Assembly: GCA_902595145.1 (NCBI GenBank)
Contig: CACJOU010000009.1
Span: 1 to 61,564 of the forward strand
Direction of reading: 5' to 3'
Length of the DNA stretch: 61,564 bases
Origin: an uncultured SAR116 cluster alpha proteobacterium
GTDB lineage: Bacteria > Pseudomonadota > Alphaproteobacteria > Puniceispirillales > Marisalimonadaceae
Part shown: positions 9,083-18,221 of the stretch, piece by piece
Position numbering within the stretch: position 1 is the first letter of the stretch
Layout: each line of letters opens with the position of its first letter
Notes under the pieces: model-generated
Told to the model about the DNA's origin: nothing
Seen by the model: only the letters and a program-made list of their open reading frames with translations
The model's database searches: none
Position numbers and translations under genes: made by a program

Positions 9083-9478
9083 ATGATATCTAATATTTTA
9101 GAAAAAAAGACACTTAGGCTTGATATCTATTTATATTATATTCGGATATTTAAAAGTAGAAGCTTAGCAACAAAATTTGTATTGACTAATAGGTTGCGGG
9201 TATCAGGTCAAGTCACACAGAAACCACATAAAATGATTTCTGTGGGTGACGTGTTAACAATAACAATTAATGATAATATAAAGATCTTGAAAGTTTTAGA
9301 TATACCCAGTCGAAGAGGTCCCTATTCAGAATCATTAAATTTTTATGAAGACATTACTCCCATTGAAAACATCCAAAAAAAGGAAAGTATTAAACTTGAT
9401 ATGAAGTTTGTAGAAAGAGTTGGACGTCCAACAAAAAGAGAAAGGCGTCAAACAGATAGGTTGATGGGTAGAGATTAA
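9083..9478 (+). CDS. S4-domain RNA-binding protein (Hsp15/HslR-like)
   Basis: A 131-aa protein whose residues about 10-70 form an S4 RNA-binding domain (LRLDIYLYYIRIFKSRSLAT, then a V-x-G-x-V-like turn and SVGDVLTI). The C-terminal third is basic (GRPTKRERRQTDR). E. coli Hsp15 binds stalled 50S subunits that carry nascent chains; the alphaproteobacterial homologues, normally found right after the SUV3-like helicase, are assumed to bind rRNA in a similar way. Start and upstream stop are almost fused (1-nt gap), so translation is probably coupled to the helicase. Confidence 0.82.
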   Translation: MISNILEKKTLRLDIYLYYIRIFKSRSLATKFVLTNRLRVSGQVTQKPHKMISVGDVLTITINDNIKILKVLDIPSRRGPYSESLNFYEDITPIENIQKKESIKLDMKFVERVGRPTKRERRQTDRLMGRD

Positions 9479-9545
9479 AATTATACTAAATCAATACTTG
9501 TAATGATAATTTTTCTAGTTTAAACACAGTAATTTTGAGAGTTAT

Positions 9546-9881
9546 ATGACTTATATTGTTAATGATAAATGTATAAATTGTAGACATACTGATTGTGTTG
9601 AAGTTTGTCCTGTAGACTGTTTTTATCTTGGAGAAAACACCATAGTTATTCATCCTGATGAATGTATAGATTGTGGTGTTTGTGAACCAGAATGCCCTGT
9701 AGATGCTATTCAAGCTGACACTGATCCTGGAGCTGATGAGTGGTTAGAATATAATAGGGAAATGTCAGAAATTTGGCCTAATATTACTATGAAAATTGAT
9801 CCTTTGCCTGATTACGAAAAATATACTGATGAAGAAGGTAAATTTCAAAAATATGGTTCAAAAAAACCTGGAACTATTTAG
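9546..9881 (+). CDS. fdxA: 7Fe ferredoxin FdxA ([3Fe-4S][4Fe-4S])
   Basis: A 111-aa protein with two cluster-binding segments: C9-x2-C12-x4-C17-x3-C21 in the first half and C40-x2-C43-x2-C46-x3-C50 followed by PVDAIQ in the second. In this family C9, C17 and C50 typically hold the 3Fe cluster and C21, C40, C43 and C46 the 4Fe cluster. The C-terminal 50 residues ([16 protein letters not shown]) are the usual FdxA tail. It is a soluble electron carrier. Its place between the S4 protein and carD matches many alphaproteobacterial genomes. Confidence 0.95.
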   Translation: MTYIVNDKCINCRHTDCVEVCPVDCFYLGENTIVIHPDECIDCGVCEPECPVDAIQADTDPGADEWLEYNREMSEIWPNITMKIDPLPDYEKYTDEEGKFQKYGSKKPGTI

Positions 9882-9919
9882 CATTTTTAACATAATTATC
9901 TTATAGCTGGTGTTTTACG

Positions 9920-9946
9920 CGCATTTGTGGTATAAATGCGATTTTA
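9920..9946 (+). terminator. Hairpin after fdxA, possible intrinsic terminator
   Basis: CGCATTT (9920-9926) and AAATGCG (9934-9940) form a perfect 7-bp stem with a 7-nt loop, followed by ATTTTAAAAAT. The T-run is short, so termination would be partial. The loop also contains TATAAA-like bases that could instead be a -10 box for carD. Confidence 0.45.
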
Positions 9947-9998
9947 AAAATCTGTTAAGTAAAATTTACAATACAAAACTTTAAAATAGGTGATTAAA

Positions 9999-10523
9999 TT
10001 GTCAAAAGATCAAAACTTTGCTAGCTCATTTATACCTGGTGATTTTGTGGTTTATCCAAGTCATGGTGTTGGTAAAATCATTGGAACAGAAAAGCGTAAA
10101 GTCGAAGACATAGAGCTAGAATTGCTAGTAATAAGATTTGAACATGAAAGAATGACTCTCAGGGTTCCATTGTCTAAAGCAACTGAATCAGGACTAAGAA
10201 CTTTATCTAGTAAAGTACAAATGGAAGAAGCAATAGTTACCTTAAAAGGTAAAGCAAAAGTTAAAAAAACTATGTGGTCAAGGCGAGCTCAAGAGTACGA
10301 AGCTAAAATAAATTCTGGAAATTTAGTTTCTATTGCAGAAGTTGTTAGGGATTTGTATCGTAAAGATGATCAAGGTGAACAATCTTATTCTGAAAGACAA
10401 ATGTATCAAGCTGCTTTAGAACGTTTGGCTAGTGAATTCGCAGCAGTTGATAAAACTGACAAGCAAAGTGCTGTTGTAAAACTAGAAAAAATAATTGATG
10501 ATAATACCGAGAAAGCTGCTTAA
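9999..10523 (+). CDS. carD: CarD-family RNA polymerase-binding regulator
   Basis: A 174-aa protein with the N-terminal RNA-polymerase-interacting (Tudor-like) domain, residues about 7-65 (FVVYPSHGVGKI, then LVIRFEHERMTLRVP), and a helical C-terminal DNA-binding domain (MWSRRAQEYEAKINSG, LYRKD). CarD proteins stabilise open promoter complexes, notably at rRNA promoters. I chose the TTG at 9999 because AGGTGA lies six bases upstream; the GTG at 9990 is in frame but has no ribosome-binding sequence. It follows fdxA, as is usual in Alphaproteobacteria. Confidence 0.93.
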   Translation: MSKDQNFASSFIPGDFVVYPSHGVGKIIGTEKRKVEDIELELLVIRFEHERMTLRVPLSKATESGLRTLSSKVQMEEAIVTLKGKAKVKKTMWSRRAQEYEAKINSGNLVSIAEVVRDLYRKDDQGEQSYSERQMYQAALERLASEFAAVDKTDKQSAVVKLEKIIDDNTEKAA

Positions 10524-10549
10524 TAAATTTGGATTTAAGATTTAAATAA

Positions 10550-11491
10550 ATGTTAAATTTAAATAAAATCGATTTTTTTTTTGATTGTCTGCCATCATAT
10601 GATAGTGGCTATTTAAAAGTTGGCAATAGACATTCCATATACTTTGAACAATATGGAAATCCCAAAGGCATACCCATACTTTTTTTGCATGGTGGCCCAG
10701 GTGCAGGGTTTTCAAACTCTCATAAAAGTTTTTTTGATCCAAAAATTTTCAGAGTTATTTTTTTTGATCAAAGAGGTTCTGGTAAAAGCATTCCTTACGC
10801 TGAAACGAATTATAATAATACCCAACTTTTGATTTCAGATATTGAAGATTTAAGAAAGTCATTAAAGATAGATAAGTGGTATCTTTTTGGAGGATCATGG
10901 GGAAGCACTTTAGCATTATTATATGGTATTGAATTTCCTAATAAGTGTATGGGTTTTATTTTGAGAGGAATTTTTTTAGGTACTAAAATCGAGATAAATT
11001 GGTTCTTATATGATATAAAAAAATTTTTTCCAGAAGCTTATGATAAATTTATATCATCCGTACCACAAAATAAGAGAAATGATATTCTCAAATGGTTCTA
11101 TAATCAACTACATAGTAACAATAGATCACAAAGCTTAAAAGCTGCTTCTGTTTGGGCAGAATATGAAAATTCTTGTTCTTCTATTAATTATTCTACACGA
11201 CCAATATCTGGTGAGCAAGCTCTTGCAATATCAAAAATAGAGACACATTATTTTATGAATGATTGTTTTATAGAAGATAACTATATTATTAAAAACCTAC
11301 ATAAAGTTTCTAATATAAAATCCTTTATCGTACAGGGAAGGCATGATGTAATTTGCCCTCCATTCACGGCACTAAAACTTGCTCATTGTTGGAATGGTTC
11401 AAGAATTGAAATTGTAGATGATGCAGGTCATTCAGGTTTTGAAACCAATATCAGTAAAAAATTAATAAATGCTCTTCAAATGATCAAGTAA
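10550..11491 (+). CDS. pip: Proline iminopeptidase-like alpha/beta hydrolase (S33)
   Basis: A 313-aa alpha/beta hydrolase with the oxyanion motif HGGPG (47-51), the strand FFDQRGSGKS (71-80), the nucleophile elbow GGSWGS (S116), an acidic residue in GRHDVICPP near 263 and the His in DAGHSG near 291. The HGGPG/DQRGSG/GGSWGS combination is the signature of prolyl aminopeptidases, which remove N-terminal proline from peptides in the cytoplasm. It lies between carD and xseB on the same strand, 26 and 69 nt away. Confidence 0.88.
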   Translation: MLNLNKIDFFFDCLPSYDSGYLKVGNRHSIYFEQYGNPKGIPILFLHGGPGAGFSNSHKSFFDPKIFRVIFFDQRGSGKSIPYAETNYNNTQLLISDIEDLRKSLKIDKWYLFGGSWGSTLALLYGIEFPNKCMGFILRGIFLGTKIEINWFLYDIKKFFPEAYDKFISSVPQNKRNDILKWFYNQLHSNNRSQSLKAASVWAEYENSCSSINYSTRPISGEQALAISKIETHYFMNDCFIEDNYIIKNLHKVSNIKSFIVQGRHDVICPPFTALKLAHCWNGSRIEIVDDAGHSGFETNISKKLINALQMIK

Positions 11492-11560
11492 ACTGTTGAT
11501 TAAATTTTTTTGAAAGGTTAACTTTTAAAAATTATTAATTGGAATAGGTTTTAACTAATT

Positions 11561-11809
11561 ATGAAAAATAATGACCTAGAAAAACTAACTTTTGAAAAAG
11601 CTATGAAGGAATTAGAAGAACTTGTAGATAGTCTTGATAAAGGAGATATTTCACTTGATGAGGCAATATCTGCATATGATAGAGGTTCACAATTAAAAGG
11701 TTATTGTGAAAAAAAACTACAAGAAGCAAAAATGAAAGTTGATACTATACAGTCATCAGACAATACTGACACTATTCCAGAGAAGTTATCACCTTTTAAA
11801 CCTGATTAA
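11561..11809 (+). CDS. xseB: Exodeoxyribonuclease VII small subunit
   Basis: An 82-aa protein of normal XseB length with the conserved LTFEKAMKELEELVDSLDKG helix and the following SLDEAISAYDRGSQL-CEKKLQEA helix. Several XseB chains coat the large subunit XseA to form the single-strand exonuclease. The gene sits 29 nt before ispA; xseB-ispA-dxs is a widespread proteobacterial order. xseA is not in the window. Confidence 0.95.
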   Translation: MKNNDLEKLTFEKAMKELEELVDSLDKGDISLDEAISAYDRGSQLKGYCEKKLQEAKMKVDTIQSSDNTDTIPEKLSPFKPD

Positions 11810-11838
11810 TTTATTTTAAAGTTAATTAGGATAATTTA

Positions 11839-12756
11839 ATGATTGAATTTCAAAATAAGCTTGAAAACAATTCTCTAGAAATCGACAGATTTCTAGATAG
11901 TTATTTACCATCTGGTAATAGCTTAAACTCAAAACTTTTTGAAGCAATGAGATACTCTGCAATTAGTGGTGGAAAAAAGATAAGAGCTTATTTAGTTTTA
12001 GAGTCTGGTCGTTTTATTAGTGTTATTAATAATAATACACTCTCTAAATCAAAATATAATGAATTAATTGCCGTTGGATCAGCTATCGAAGCAATTCATA
12101 CTTATTCATTAATTCATGATGATTTACCAGCTATGGATAATTCTCCTATTAGAAGAGGAAAGGCAGCTAATCACGTAAAATTTGATCATCATACTGCTAT
12201 ACTAGCTGGAGACGCGCTACTAAGTTGGGCTTTCCAAATAATAGGAGATAAAAATTTTATTTCTAATTCAGAAAAAAGATCTGAGATTTGTTTTATTTTA
12301 GCAAAAGCTATTGGACCAAATGGTATGGTTGGAGGTCAACAAGCTGATATGGATTTAACAGAGGATAAATCTATAGATTTAGATAAAATAGAGTGGATTC
12401 AAAATCATAAAACAGGTGCATTAATATCTTGTTGTGCTCATGTAGCGTCGATTTTAATAAATGCTAGTAACGATCAAAAAAGTAAACTTATTAACTATGC
12501 TAATCATATTGGTTTAGCTTTTCAAATTGCTGATGATTTACTTGACCTTGATGGAAATGAGTATTCAATGGGAAAACCTATAGGGCAAGATAATAAAAAT
12601 CAAACTCCTAATTTTGTAGCAATTTTAGGTAAAGCAAAAGCCAAAAAAAGAGCTATAGAGGAATCTAATAAAGCAATAAATTTGATACAAAAATTTAAAC
12701 AAGAATCGGAAAATCTTGTATCTTTAGCTAAATATACTGTAAATAGAAATAAATAA
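11839..12756 (+). CDS. ispA: Geranyl/farnesyl diphosphate synthase
   Basis: A 305-aa polyprenyl synthase with both Asp-rich motifs: DDLPAMD (94-100) and DDLLD (232-236), plus GGKKIRAYL near the N-terminus and GGQQADM (165-171). These residues bind Mg and the diphosphates of isopentenyl and dimethylallyl diphosphate to make C10/C15 precursors for ubiquinone and undecaprenyl carriers. The DDLPAMD first motif, with two residues between the Asp pairs, fits bacterial FPP synthases. It is followed by dxs, which feeds the same pathway. Confidence 0.95.
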   Translation: MIEFQNKLENNSLEIDRFLDSYLPSGNSLNSKLFEAMRYSAISGGKKIRAYLVLESGRFISVINNNTLSKSKYNELIAVGSAIEAIHTYSLIHDDLPAMDNSPIRRGKAANHVKFDHHTAILAGDALLSWAFQIIGDKNFISNSEKRSEICFILAKAIGPNGMVGGQQADMDLTEDKSIDLDKIEWIQNHKTGALISCCAHVASILINASNDQKSKLINYANHIGLAFQIADDLLDLDGNEYSMGKPIGQDNKNQTPNFVAILGKAKAKKRAIEESNKAINLIQKFKQESENLVSLAKYTVNRNK

Positions 12757-12789
12757 ATTTAATTTATTGTTATAGGTTTAAGTTAATCA

Positions 12790-14742
12790 ATGCCAATTAA
12801 AGATAAAAAAACCAAATCTGTTACCACACCATTGCTCGATAAGGTAAATAATCCGAATGATCTTAAATTTTTAAAATTAGAAGATCTTGATCAGCTTTCA
12901 TCAGAATTACGCTTTGATATGATTGATATTGTGTCTAAAACAGGCGGACATTTAGGTGCAGGTTTAGGTGTTGTTGAGCTTGCTATTGCAATTCATTATG
13001 TTTTTGATACTCCTGACGATAGATTAATTTGGGATGTTGGACATCAAGCGTATCCTCACAAAATTTTAACTAATAGAAGACATGAAATGTCTACTCTAAG
13101 AAAATCTAAGGGTCTTTCAGGATTTACAAAGCGAACAGAATCTATTTTTGATCCTTTTGGTGCAGGACATTCATCAACATCAATTTCTGCAGCTCTAGGA
13201 ATGGCTGTTGCAAGAGATAAACTTGGTAAATCTAACAATGTAATTGCTGTTATTGGTGATGGTGCAATGAGTGCTGGAATGGCATATGAAGCAATTAATA
13301 ATGCCGGAGCTTTGAAAACTAATTTATTAATTATTTTAAATGATAATGATATGTCTATAGCTCCAGCTGTGGGTGCCTTAAGTAATTATTTATCCAATGT
13401 TGTGTCAAGTCGACCGTTTAACAATGTAAGAGAAATTGCTAAACAAATGGTTAATCTTTTTCCTAAAGAAGTTGGTGAAACAGCTAAAAGAGCTGAAAGT
13501 CTCGCAAGAAATTTTTTAGGAAATTCGGAAGGTACTATTTTTAGCCAGATGGGTATGAATTATCTAGGTCCAATAGACGGTCATGATGTTAAATCCATGG
13601 TTAAAATATTACAAAATCTAAAAAATGGTTCTCAGGATAAACCAATTTTACTTCATGTGGTAACAGAAAAGGGAAGAGGACATCCTTTTTCGAAAGGTTC
13701 TCATGAAAAATATCACGCTGTTTCTGAATTTAATGTAATTACTGGTGATTCAGTTAAATCAGCATCTAACGCGCCTACTTATACTAATGTTTTTGCAGAA
13801 ACCTTGTGTAAAATTGCTGAAAAAGATAAAAAAGTTTTAGCCATAACTGCTGCGATGCCTTCAGGAACCGGATTAAATAAGTTTGCAGAAAAATTTCAAG
13901 ATAGGTTTTATGATGTTGGAATTGCAGAACAACATGCTGTAACTTTTGCCGCTGGAATGGCATCAGAGGGTTTAAAACCATTTGTAGCTATTTATTCAAC
14001 TTTTTTACAAAGAGCCTATGATCAAGTAGTTCATGATGTTGTAATACAAAATTTGCCTGTAAGATTTATGCTTGATAGAGCTGGATATGTAGGAGCTGAT
14101 GGAGCAACTCATGCAGGGTCATTTGATTTAGCATACCTCTGTTGTTTACCAAATGTAGTAGTTATGGCACCTAGTGACGAAGCAGAGTTAGCAAAAATGG
14201 TTATGACTGCTTCGAAACACTGTGATGGTCCAATTTTTTGTAGATATCCAAGAGGTGAAGGAGAAGGTGTTGATATTACCGATATTGTACAAGATGTTAA
14301 AATTGGTAAAGGTAGAATCATCAAAAGAGGAAAAGATTTAGCAATTCTTGCTTTAGGTACAAGAGTAGGTTCTGCATTGAAAGTTGCTGATCATCTATTA
14401 CAACATAATTTAAATATAACTGTCGCTGATGCACGTTTTGCAAAACCAATTGATACGCAATTAGTTGAAAAATTATGGAATGAACATAAAAAACTTATAA
14501 TTATAGAGGAAGGTTCTGCAGGAGGATTTAGTTCTCATTGTTTACATTTCTTATCATCTAATGATCTTCTTAATAAGCATGATAAAGAAATTAAATGCTT
14601 AACAATGCCAGATAACTTTCAAGATCACGCTTCTCAAAAAGAACAACTTGCAAAAGCAGGTTTGGACACAGATGGGTTGATGAAGGTTGTTTCTAAAATG
14701 CTACTTTTGTCGAATGTAAAAAATAAATCTATTACTAACTAA
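12790..14742 (+). CDS. dxs: 1-deoxy-D-xylulose-5-phosphate synthase
   Basis: A 650-aa transketolase-like enzyme, the first and committing step of the MEP pathway, joining pyruvate and glyceraldehyde-3-phosphate. Visible elements are the GDGAMSAGMAYEAINNAG ThDP/Mg motif, IGDGAM..NDNDMSIAPAVGAL, the pyrimidine-domain segment YDVGIAEQHAVTFAAGMA with its Glu, and DRAGYVGADGATHAG. The N-terminus is about 20 residues longer than in E. coli, up to LEDLDQLSSELR. It follows ispA by 33 nt and precedes tlyA. Confidence 0.97.
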   Translation: MPIKDKKTKSVTTPLLDKVNNPNDLKFLKLEDLDQLSSELRFDMIDIVSKTGGHLGAGLGVVELAIAIHYVFDTPDDRLIWDVGHQAYPHKILTNRRHEMSTLRKSKGLSGFTKRTESIFDPFGAGHSSTSISAALGMAVARDKLGKSNNVIAVIGDGAMSAGMAYEAINNAGALKTNLLIILNDNDMSIAPAVGALSNYLSNVVSSRPFNNVREIAKQMVNLFPKEVGETAKRAESLARNFLGNSEGTIFSQMGMNYLGPIDGHDVKSMVKILQNLKNGSQDKPILLHVVTEKGRGHPFSKGSHEKYHAVSEFNVITGDSVKSASNAPTYTNVFAETLCKIAEKDKKVLAITAAMPSGTGLNKFAEKFQDRFYDVGIAEQHAVTFAAGMASEGLKPFVAIYSTFLQRAYDQVVHDVVIQNLPVRFMLDRAGYVGADGATHAGSFDLAYLCCLPNVVVMAPSDEAELAKMVMTASKHCDGPIFCRYPRGEGEGVDITDIVQDVKIGKGRIIKRGKDLAILALGTRVGSALKVADHLLQHNLNITVADARFAKPIDTQLVEKLWNEHKKLIIIEEGSAGGFSSHCLHFLSSNDLLNKHDKEIKCLTMPDNFQDHASQKEQLAKAGLDTDGLMKVVSKMLLLSNVKNKSITN

Positions 14743-14770
14743 ACTTTAAAAATATTTTAGGACCTTTAAA

Positions 14771-15508
14771 ATAAGTAAAGAACGAATAGATAAACTTATG
14801 GTTTTAAAAGGCTTTGTTAAAAGTAGGGAGCAAGCTAATTCTATTCTTATGACTGGAAATGTGTTCGTTGATAATAAGCGTGTCGAAAAACCTGGACAAC
14901 AAGTATCACAAAATTCAAAAATTGAAATAAAAGGTAAAACATATCCATGGGTGTCTAGGGGAGGTGTTAAATTAAATAAAGCTATATTAGAATTTGATTT
15001 AGACTGTAATTCTGTTATAGCACTCGATATTGGAGCAAGTACAGGCGGTTTTACGGATGTTTTGTTAACAAATGGAGCTAGTAAAATTTATGCAGTAGAT
15101 GTTGGATATGGGCAATTAGATTGGAAATTGAGACAAGATGAAAGAGTTATAGTTAAAGAAAAAACAAATGCCAGATATTTAACAGATAAAATTATTCAAG
15201 ATCCTTTAGATGCTTTGGTTTGTGATGCATCTTTTATATCTTTGAAGAAAGTTTTACCTCCAGGACTTAGGTTTCTAAAATCTCATGGATGGTTAGTAGC
15301 TCTAATTAAACCCCAATTTGAAGTAGGGAAAGGTCTTGTCGGGAAGGGTGGCGTAGTTAGAGATCCTAAACTACATGAGTCAGTAATTAACGATATAACA
15401 AAATGGATAGAGCTTGAAATTAATATGAATATTTTAGGAGTCATTGAAAGCCCTATTTTAGGTCCTAGTGGAAATAAGGAATTTTTAATTGTAGCTAAAA
15501 AAATTTAA
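14771..15508 (+). CDS. tlyA: TlyA-family S4/FtsJ-like rRNA methyltransferase, probable non-AUG start
   Basis: An S4 domain (about residues 5-65) precedes a Rossmann methyltransferase with the SAM motif DIGASTGGFTDVLL and the catalytic-type K/D residues of the FtsJ fold (WLVALIKPQFE). TlyA 2'-O-methylates 16S/23S rRNA in mycobacteria. The first ATG is at 14798, but the frame upstream reads SKERIDKL, which matches the opening helix of TlyA S4 domains (ARVDAEL in M. tuberculosis). AGGA at 14759-14762 lies 8 nt before an in-frame ATA at 14771, and no ATG, GTG or TTG is available there. I therefore place the start at ATA 14771, with ATG 14798 as the fallback. Length is 245 aa from 14771. Confidence 0.85.
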   Translation: MSKERIDKLMVLKGFVKSREQANSILMTGNVFVDNKRVEKPGQQVSQNSKIEIKGKTYPWVSRGGVKLNKAILEFDLDCNSVIALDIGASTGGFTDVLLTNGASKIYAVDVGYGQLDWKLRQDERVIVKEKTNARYLTDKIIQDPLDALVCDASFISLKKVLPPGLRFLKSHGWLVALIKPQFEVGKGLVGKGGVVRDPKLHESVINDITKWIELEINMNILGVIESPILGPSGNKEFLIVAKKI

Positions 15509-15521
15509 TTCATTAAGCGTT

Positions 15522-16616
15522 TTATTCAATCTTCCCAATTTGACTTTCATGCTCTAACAATTGATCTAAAATCGTTATTGCCATCATAGCTTCAGAAACA
15601 GGAACAGCCCTAATGCCAACACAAGGATCGTGCCTACCTTTAGTTTTAATCTTAATAGGTTCATTTTGTAAATTTATAGAGTTTTTTTCTGTTAAAATAG
15701 AGCTCGTTGGTTTAACAATGAATTTAGCTACTATAGGCTGGCCAGAAGAAATTCCACCTAATATTCCTCCAGAGTGATTAGATCCGAAATAATAATCTCC
15801 TTTATTGTCAGGATAAATTTCATCATTGGCTTCACTACCTGTTAAAGACGCTAAATCAAAACCAGAACCAATTTCTACACCTTTTACAGCGTTTATACTC
15901 ATTAACGCTTCCGCAATTTGACTATCTAATTTTTTATAGATTGGACTTCCTAATCCTCTTGGCACATTTTCAGCGACAACTTCAATTATTGCACCAGCGC
16001 TATTCCCGTTTTTCCTAATATTATTTAACCAAATTTCCCAATTTTTAGCTGCTTTTGGGTCTCCACAAAAAAAAGGGTTATTGTTAACTTCATTCCAATC
16101 AAAATTTTCACGATTAATCTTATTTGGCCCTAACTGGATTACACTAGCCCTAATTTTTATAGATTTTTTTAACTTATTTTCTAATACCTTAAACGCAATT
16201 GCACCTGCTGCAACTCTTACAGCTGTTTCCCTTGCGCTTGATCTACCCCCTCCTCTATAGTCTCTTATTCCATATTTGTTTTGATATGTAATGTCAGCAT
16301 GTCCTGGTCTAAATTGACTAGAAATTTCAGAATAATCTTTACTTCTTTGATCTTCATTTTTTATGTGAAGTGCAATTGGATGACCTGTAGTTTTACCCTC
16401 AAAAGTTCCAGAGAGAATCTCTACAATATCGTTTTCTTTTCTTTGTGTAACAAATTTGGACTGGCCAGGTTTTCTTCTATCCAAGTGAACTTGAATGTCT
16501 TCTTCATTTATTGGAATTAGAGGAGGTACACCATCTACTATGCATCCAATTGCTTTACCATGGCTCTCGCCAAAGCTAGTAAATTTAAAAATATGTCCAA
16601 AAGAGTTGCTTGCCAT
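15522..16616 (-). CDS. aroC: Chorismate synthase
   Basis: A 364-aa enzyme of standard length that converts 5-enolpyruvylshikimate-3-phosphate to chorismate using reduced flavin. Signatures present: [17 protein letters not shown] near the N-terminus, [28 protein letters not shown] in the middle, and [17 protein letters not shown] near the C-terminus. It is downstream of fabI by 32 nt on the same strand. The fabI-aroC pairing next to pdxH is familiar from Rhizobiales and relatives. Confidence 0.97.
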   Translation of the reverse strand: MASNSFGHIFKFTSFGESHGKAIGCIVDGVPPLIPINEEDIQVHLDRRKPGQSKFVTQRKENDIVEILSGTFEGKTTGHPIALHIKNEDQRSKDYSEISSQFRPGHADITYQNKYGIRDYRGGGRSSARETAVRVAAGAIAFKVLENKLKKSIKIRASVIQLGPNKINRENFDWNEVNNNPFFCGDPKAAKNWEIWLNNIRKNGNSAGAIIEVVAENVPRGLGSPIYKKLDSQIAEALMSINAVKGVEIGSGFDLASLTGSEANDEIYPDNKGDYYFGSNHSGGILGGISSGQPIVAKFIVKPTSSILTEKNSINLQNEPIKIKTKGRHDPCVGIRAVPVSEAMMAITILDQLLEHESQIGKIE

Positions 16617-16648
16617 TTAAATTCTTTCAATAAGAAAATTTTATTAAT

Positions 16649-17482
16649 TTAAATTTCTTTTTTTTCTGGTGACATGTCTGGTGCATCAATAGCTTTCATG
16701 CCTACCACATGATAACCACAATCAACGTGATGTGTCTCACCAGTTACTCCAGCTGACAAGTCAGATAAAAGATAAACACCACATCCACCAACATCATCTA
16801 ATGTAACATTTCTGCGAAGTGGGGAATTATATTGATTCCATTTAAGAATATATCTGAAATCACCTATACCACTAGCGGCAAGAGTTTTTATAGGGCCTGC
16901 TGATAAACTATTCACTCTAATTTTATTGTCTCCTAGATCTGCAGCTAAATATCTTACTGACGATTCAAGCGCAGCCTTAGCAACACCCATTACATTATAA
17001 TGAGGCATTACTTTTTCTGCTCCATAATATGTAAGGGTAATCATAGACCCACCATTTGGCATCATTGCTGCAGCTCTTTGAGCGACCGCAGTAAATGAAT
17101 ACACAGATATATCCATCGTTTTATAAAAGTTTTCTCTTGTTGTATCAACATACTCACCTTTTAATTCTTCTTTATCTGAGTATGCTATTGCATGAACTAA
17201 AAAATCAATATTATTCCATTTTTCTTTGAGCAAATTGAACGTTTTGTCAATTGCTTCATCACTTGAAACATCGCAGGGTATAACAATATCAGAACCAACT
17301 GATTCAGCTAGTGGAGCAACTCTTTTTTGTAATGCTTCACCTTGATATGTAAATGCTATTTCTGCACCTTGTTTTGCAATTGCATCAGCTATACCCCAGG
17401 CGATAGATCTATCATTGGCAACTCCCATAACAATACCGCGTTTGCCGTGCATAATCCCTTTACTGTGGTTTTCTTGTTCCAT
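16649..17482 (-). CDS. fabI: Enoyl-ACP reductase (NADH) FabI
   Basis: A 277-aa divergent SDR that performs the last reduction in each fatty-acid elongation cycle. The cofactor region is GVANDRSIAWGIA, and the catalytic Y-x6-K is in YNVMGVAK. The SLSAGPIKTLAASGI segment is the flexible substrate loop. The last residues are charged (MSPEKKEI). AT-rich, gene-free sequence (113 bp) separates it from the glycine-zipper gene upstream, where its promoter should lie. It is the only enoyl-ACP reductase gene in the window. Confidence 0.97.
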   Translation of the reverse strand: MEQENHSKGIMHGKRGIVMGVANDRSIAWGIADAIAKQGAEIAFTYQGEALQKRVAPLAESVGSDIVIPCDVSSDEAIDKTFNLLKEKWNNIDFLVHAIAYSDKEELKGEYVDTTRENFYKTMDISVYSFTAVAQRAAAMMPNGGSMITLTYYGAEKVMPHYNVMGVAKAALESSVRYLAADLGDNKIRVNSLSAGPIKTLAASGIGDFRYILKWNQYNSPLRRNVTLDDVGGCGVYLLSDLSAGVTGETHHVDCGYHVVGMKAIDAPDMSPEKKEI

Positions 17483-17595
17483 TATTTAGTTTTCCTGATC
17501 TAAAAATCGCAATTTAAAATTAAAATAATATAATCAATTATCATTATATAATTAATTATATCATTTTAAAATATTTAACTATTATTAAATAAAAC

Positions 17596-18123
17596 TTAAT
17601 TAAGAGAATAACTTATTTTTTTTGTTAAAGTAATCAAATCACCAGGATTATAGGATCTGTTGCTATTCATAGAGATGGTTTCTCCATCTACATCTATAAT
17701 GAGTTTATATCCACTAATTTGCTCTATAGTTTCAGTATGTATAACTTTTTGAACACGACAAACCTCTTTTTCAACAAAATTTTGATTTGTAGTTGTTTTT
17801 TCATTTCGAACAACTTCTGATCCTAGTAATGCTCCCAAGGCAGTGGCTCCTGCCTTACCTCCGCCCTCTCCAATCTGATTACCTATAGCTCCTCCTATTA
17901 AGGCCCCTATAAAATTATCTGCACCAAACTTATTAGCGTCTTGATTTACTGGTACTCTTTGAATCGAACATCTTTTCTCATTTTTTGGTACTTTCTGTGT
18001 AGAATATGTCTTAAGTACTTCAACTGCAGAAATGGACCCAGTTACTTGATAAAAATTTGTTTTTGAGTAGGCGTTACTTGTTAGTAATATTAGGGATCCA
18101 AATAATAAAAAATTTTTAATCAT
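17596..18123 (-). CDS. Glycine-zipper (17 kDa antigen-like) envelope protein
   Basis: A 175-aa protein with a signal peptide (1 to about 20, ending NAYS), no lipobox Cys, and a glycine-zipper segment at about 72-104 (IGALIGGAIGNQIGEGGG, ATALGALLGS). The C-terminal part after about residue 105 has a beta-rich region with two Cys in the mature chain (C52, C122 by count). Such glycine-zipper proteins are membrane-associated envelope components of unknown mechanism; the Rickettsia 17 kDa antigen belongs to the same broad group. It is transcribed away from pdxH. Confidence 0.75.
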   Translation of the reverse strand: MIKNFLLFGSLILLTSNAYSKTNFYQVTGSISAVEVLKTYSTQKVPKNEKRCSIQRVPVNQDANKFGADNFIGALIGGAIGNQIGEGGGKAGATALGALLGSEVVRNEKTTTNQNFVEKEVCRVQKVIHTETIEQISGYKLIIDVDGETISMNSNRSYNPGDLITLTKKISYSLN

Positions 18124-18221
18124 TAATACCTCATGTTAATCTTTTAAATTTAATTAAAATACATATATCTATGAAATATGGCAAAATTAGTACTTATCAA
18201 TAAATTTTCATATGGAGACTT

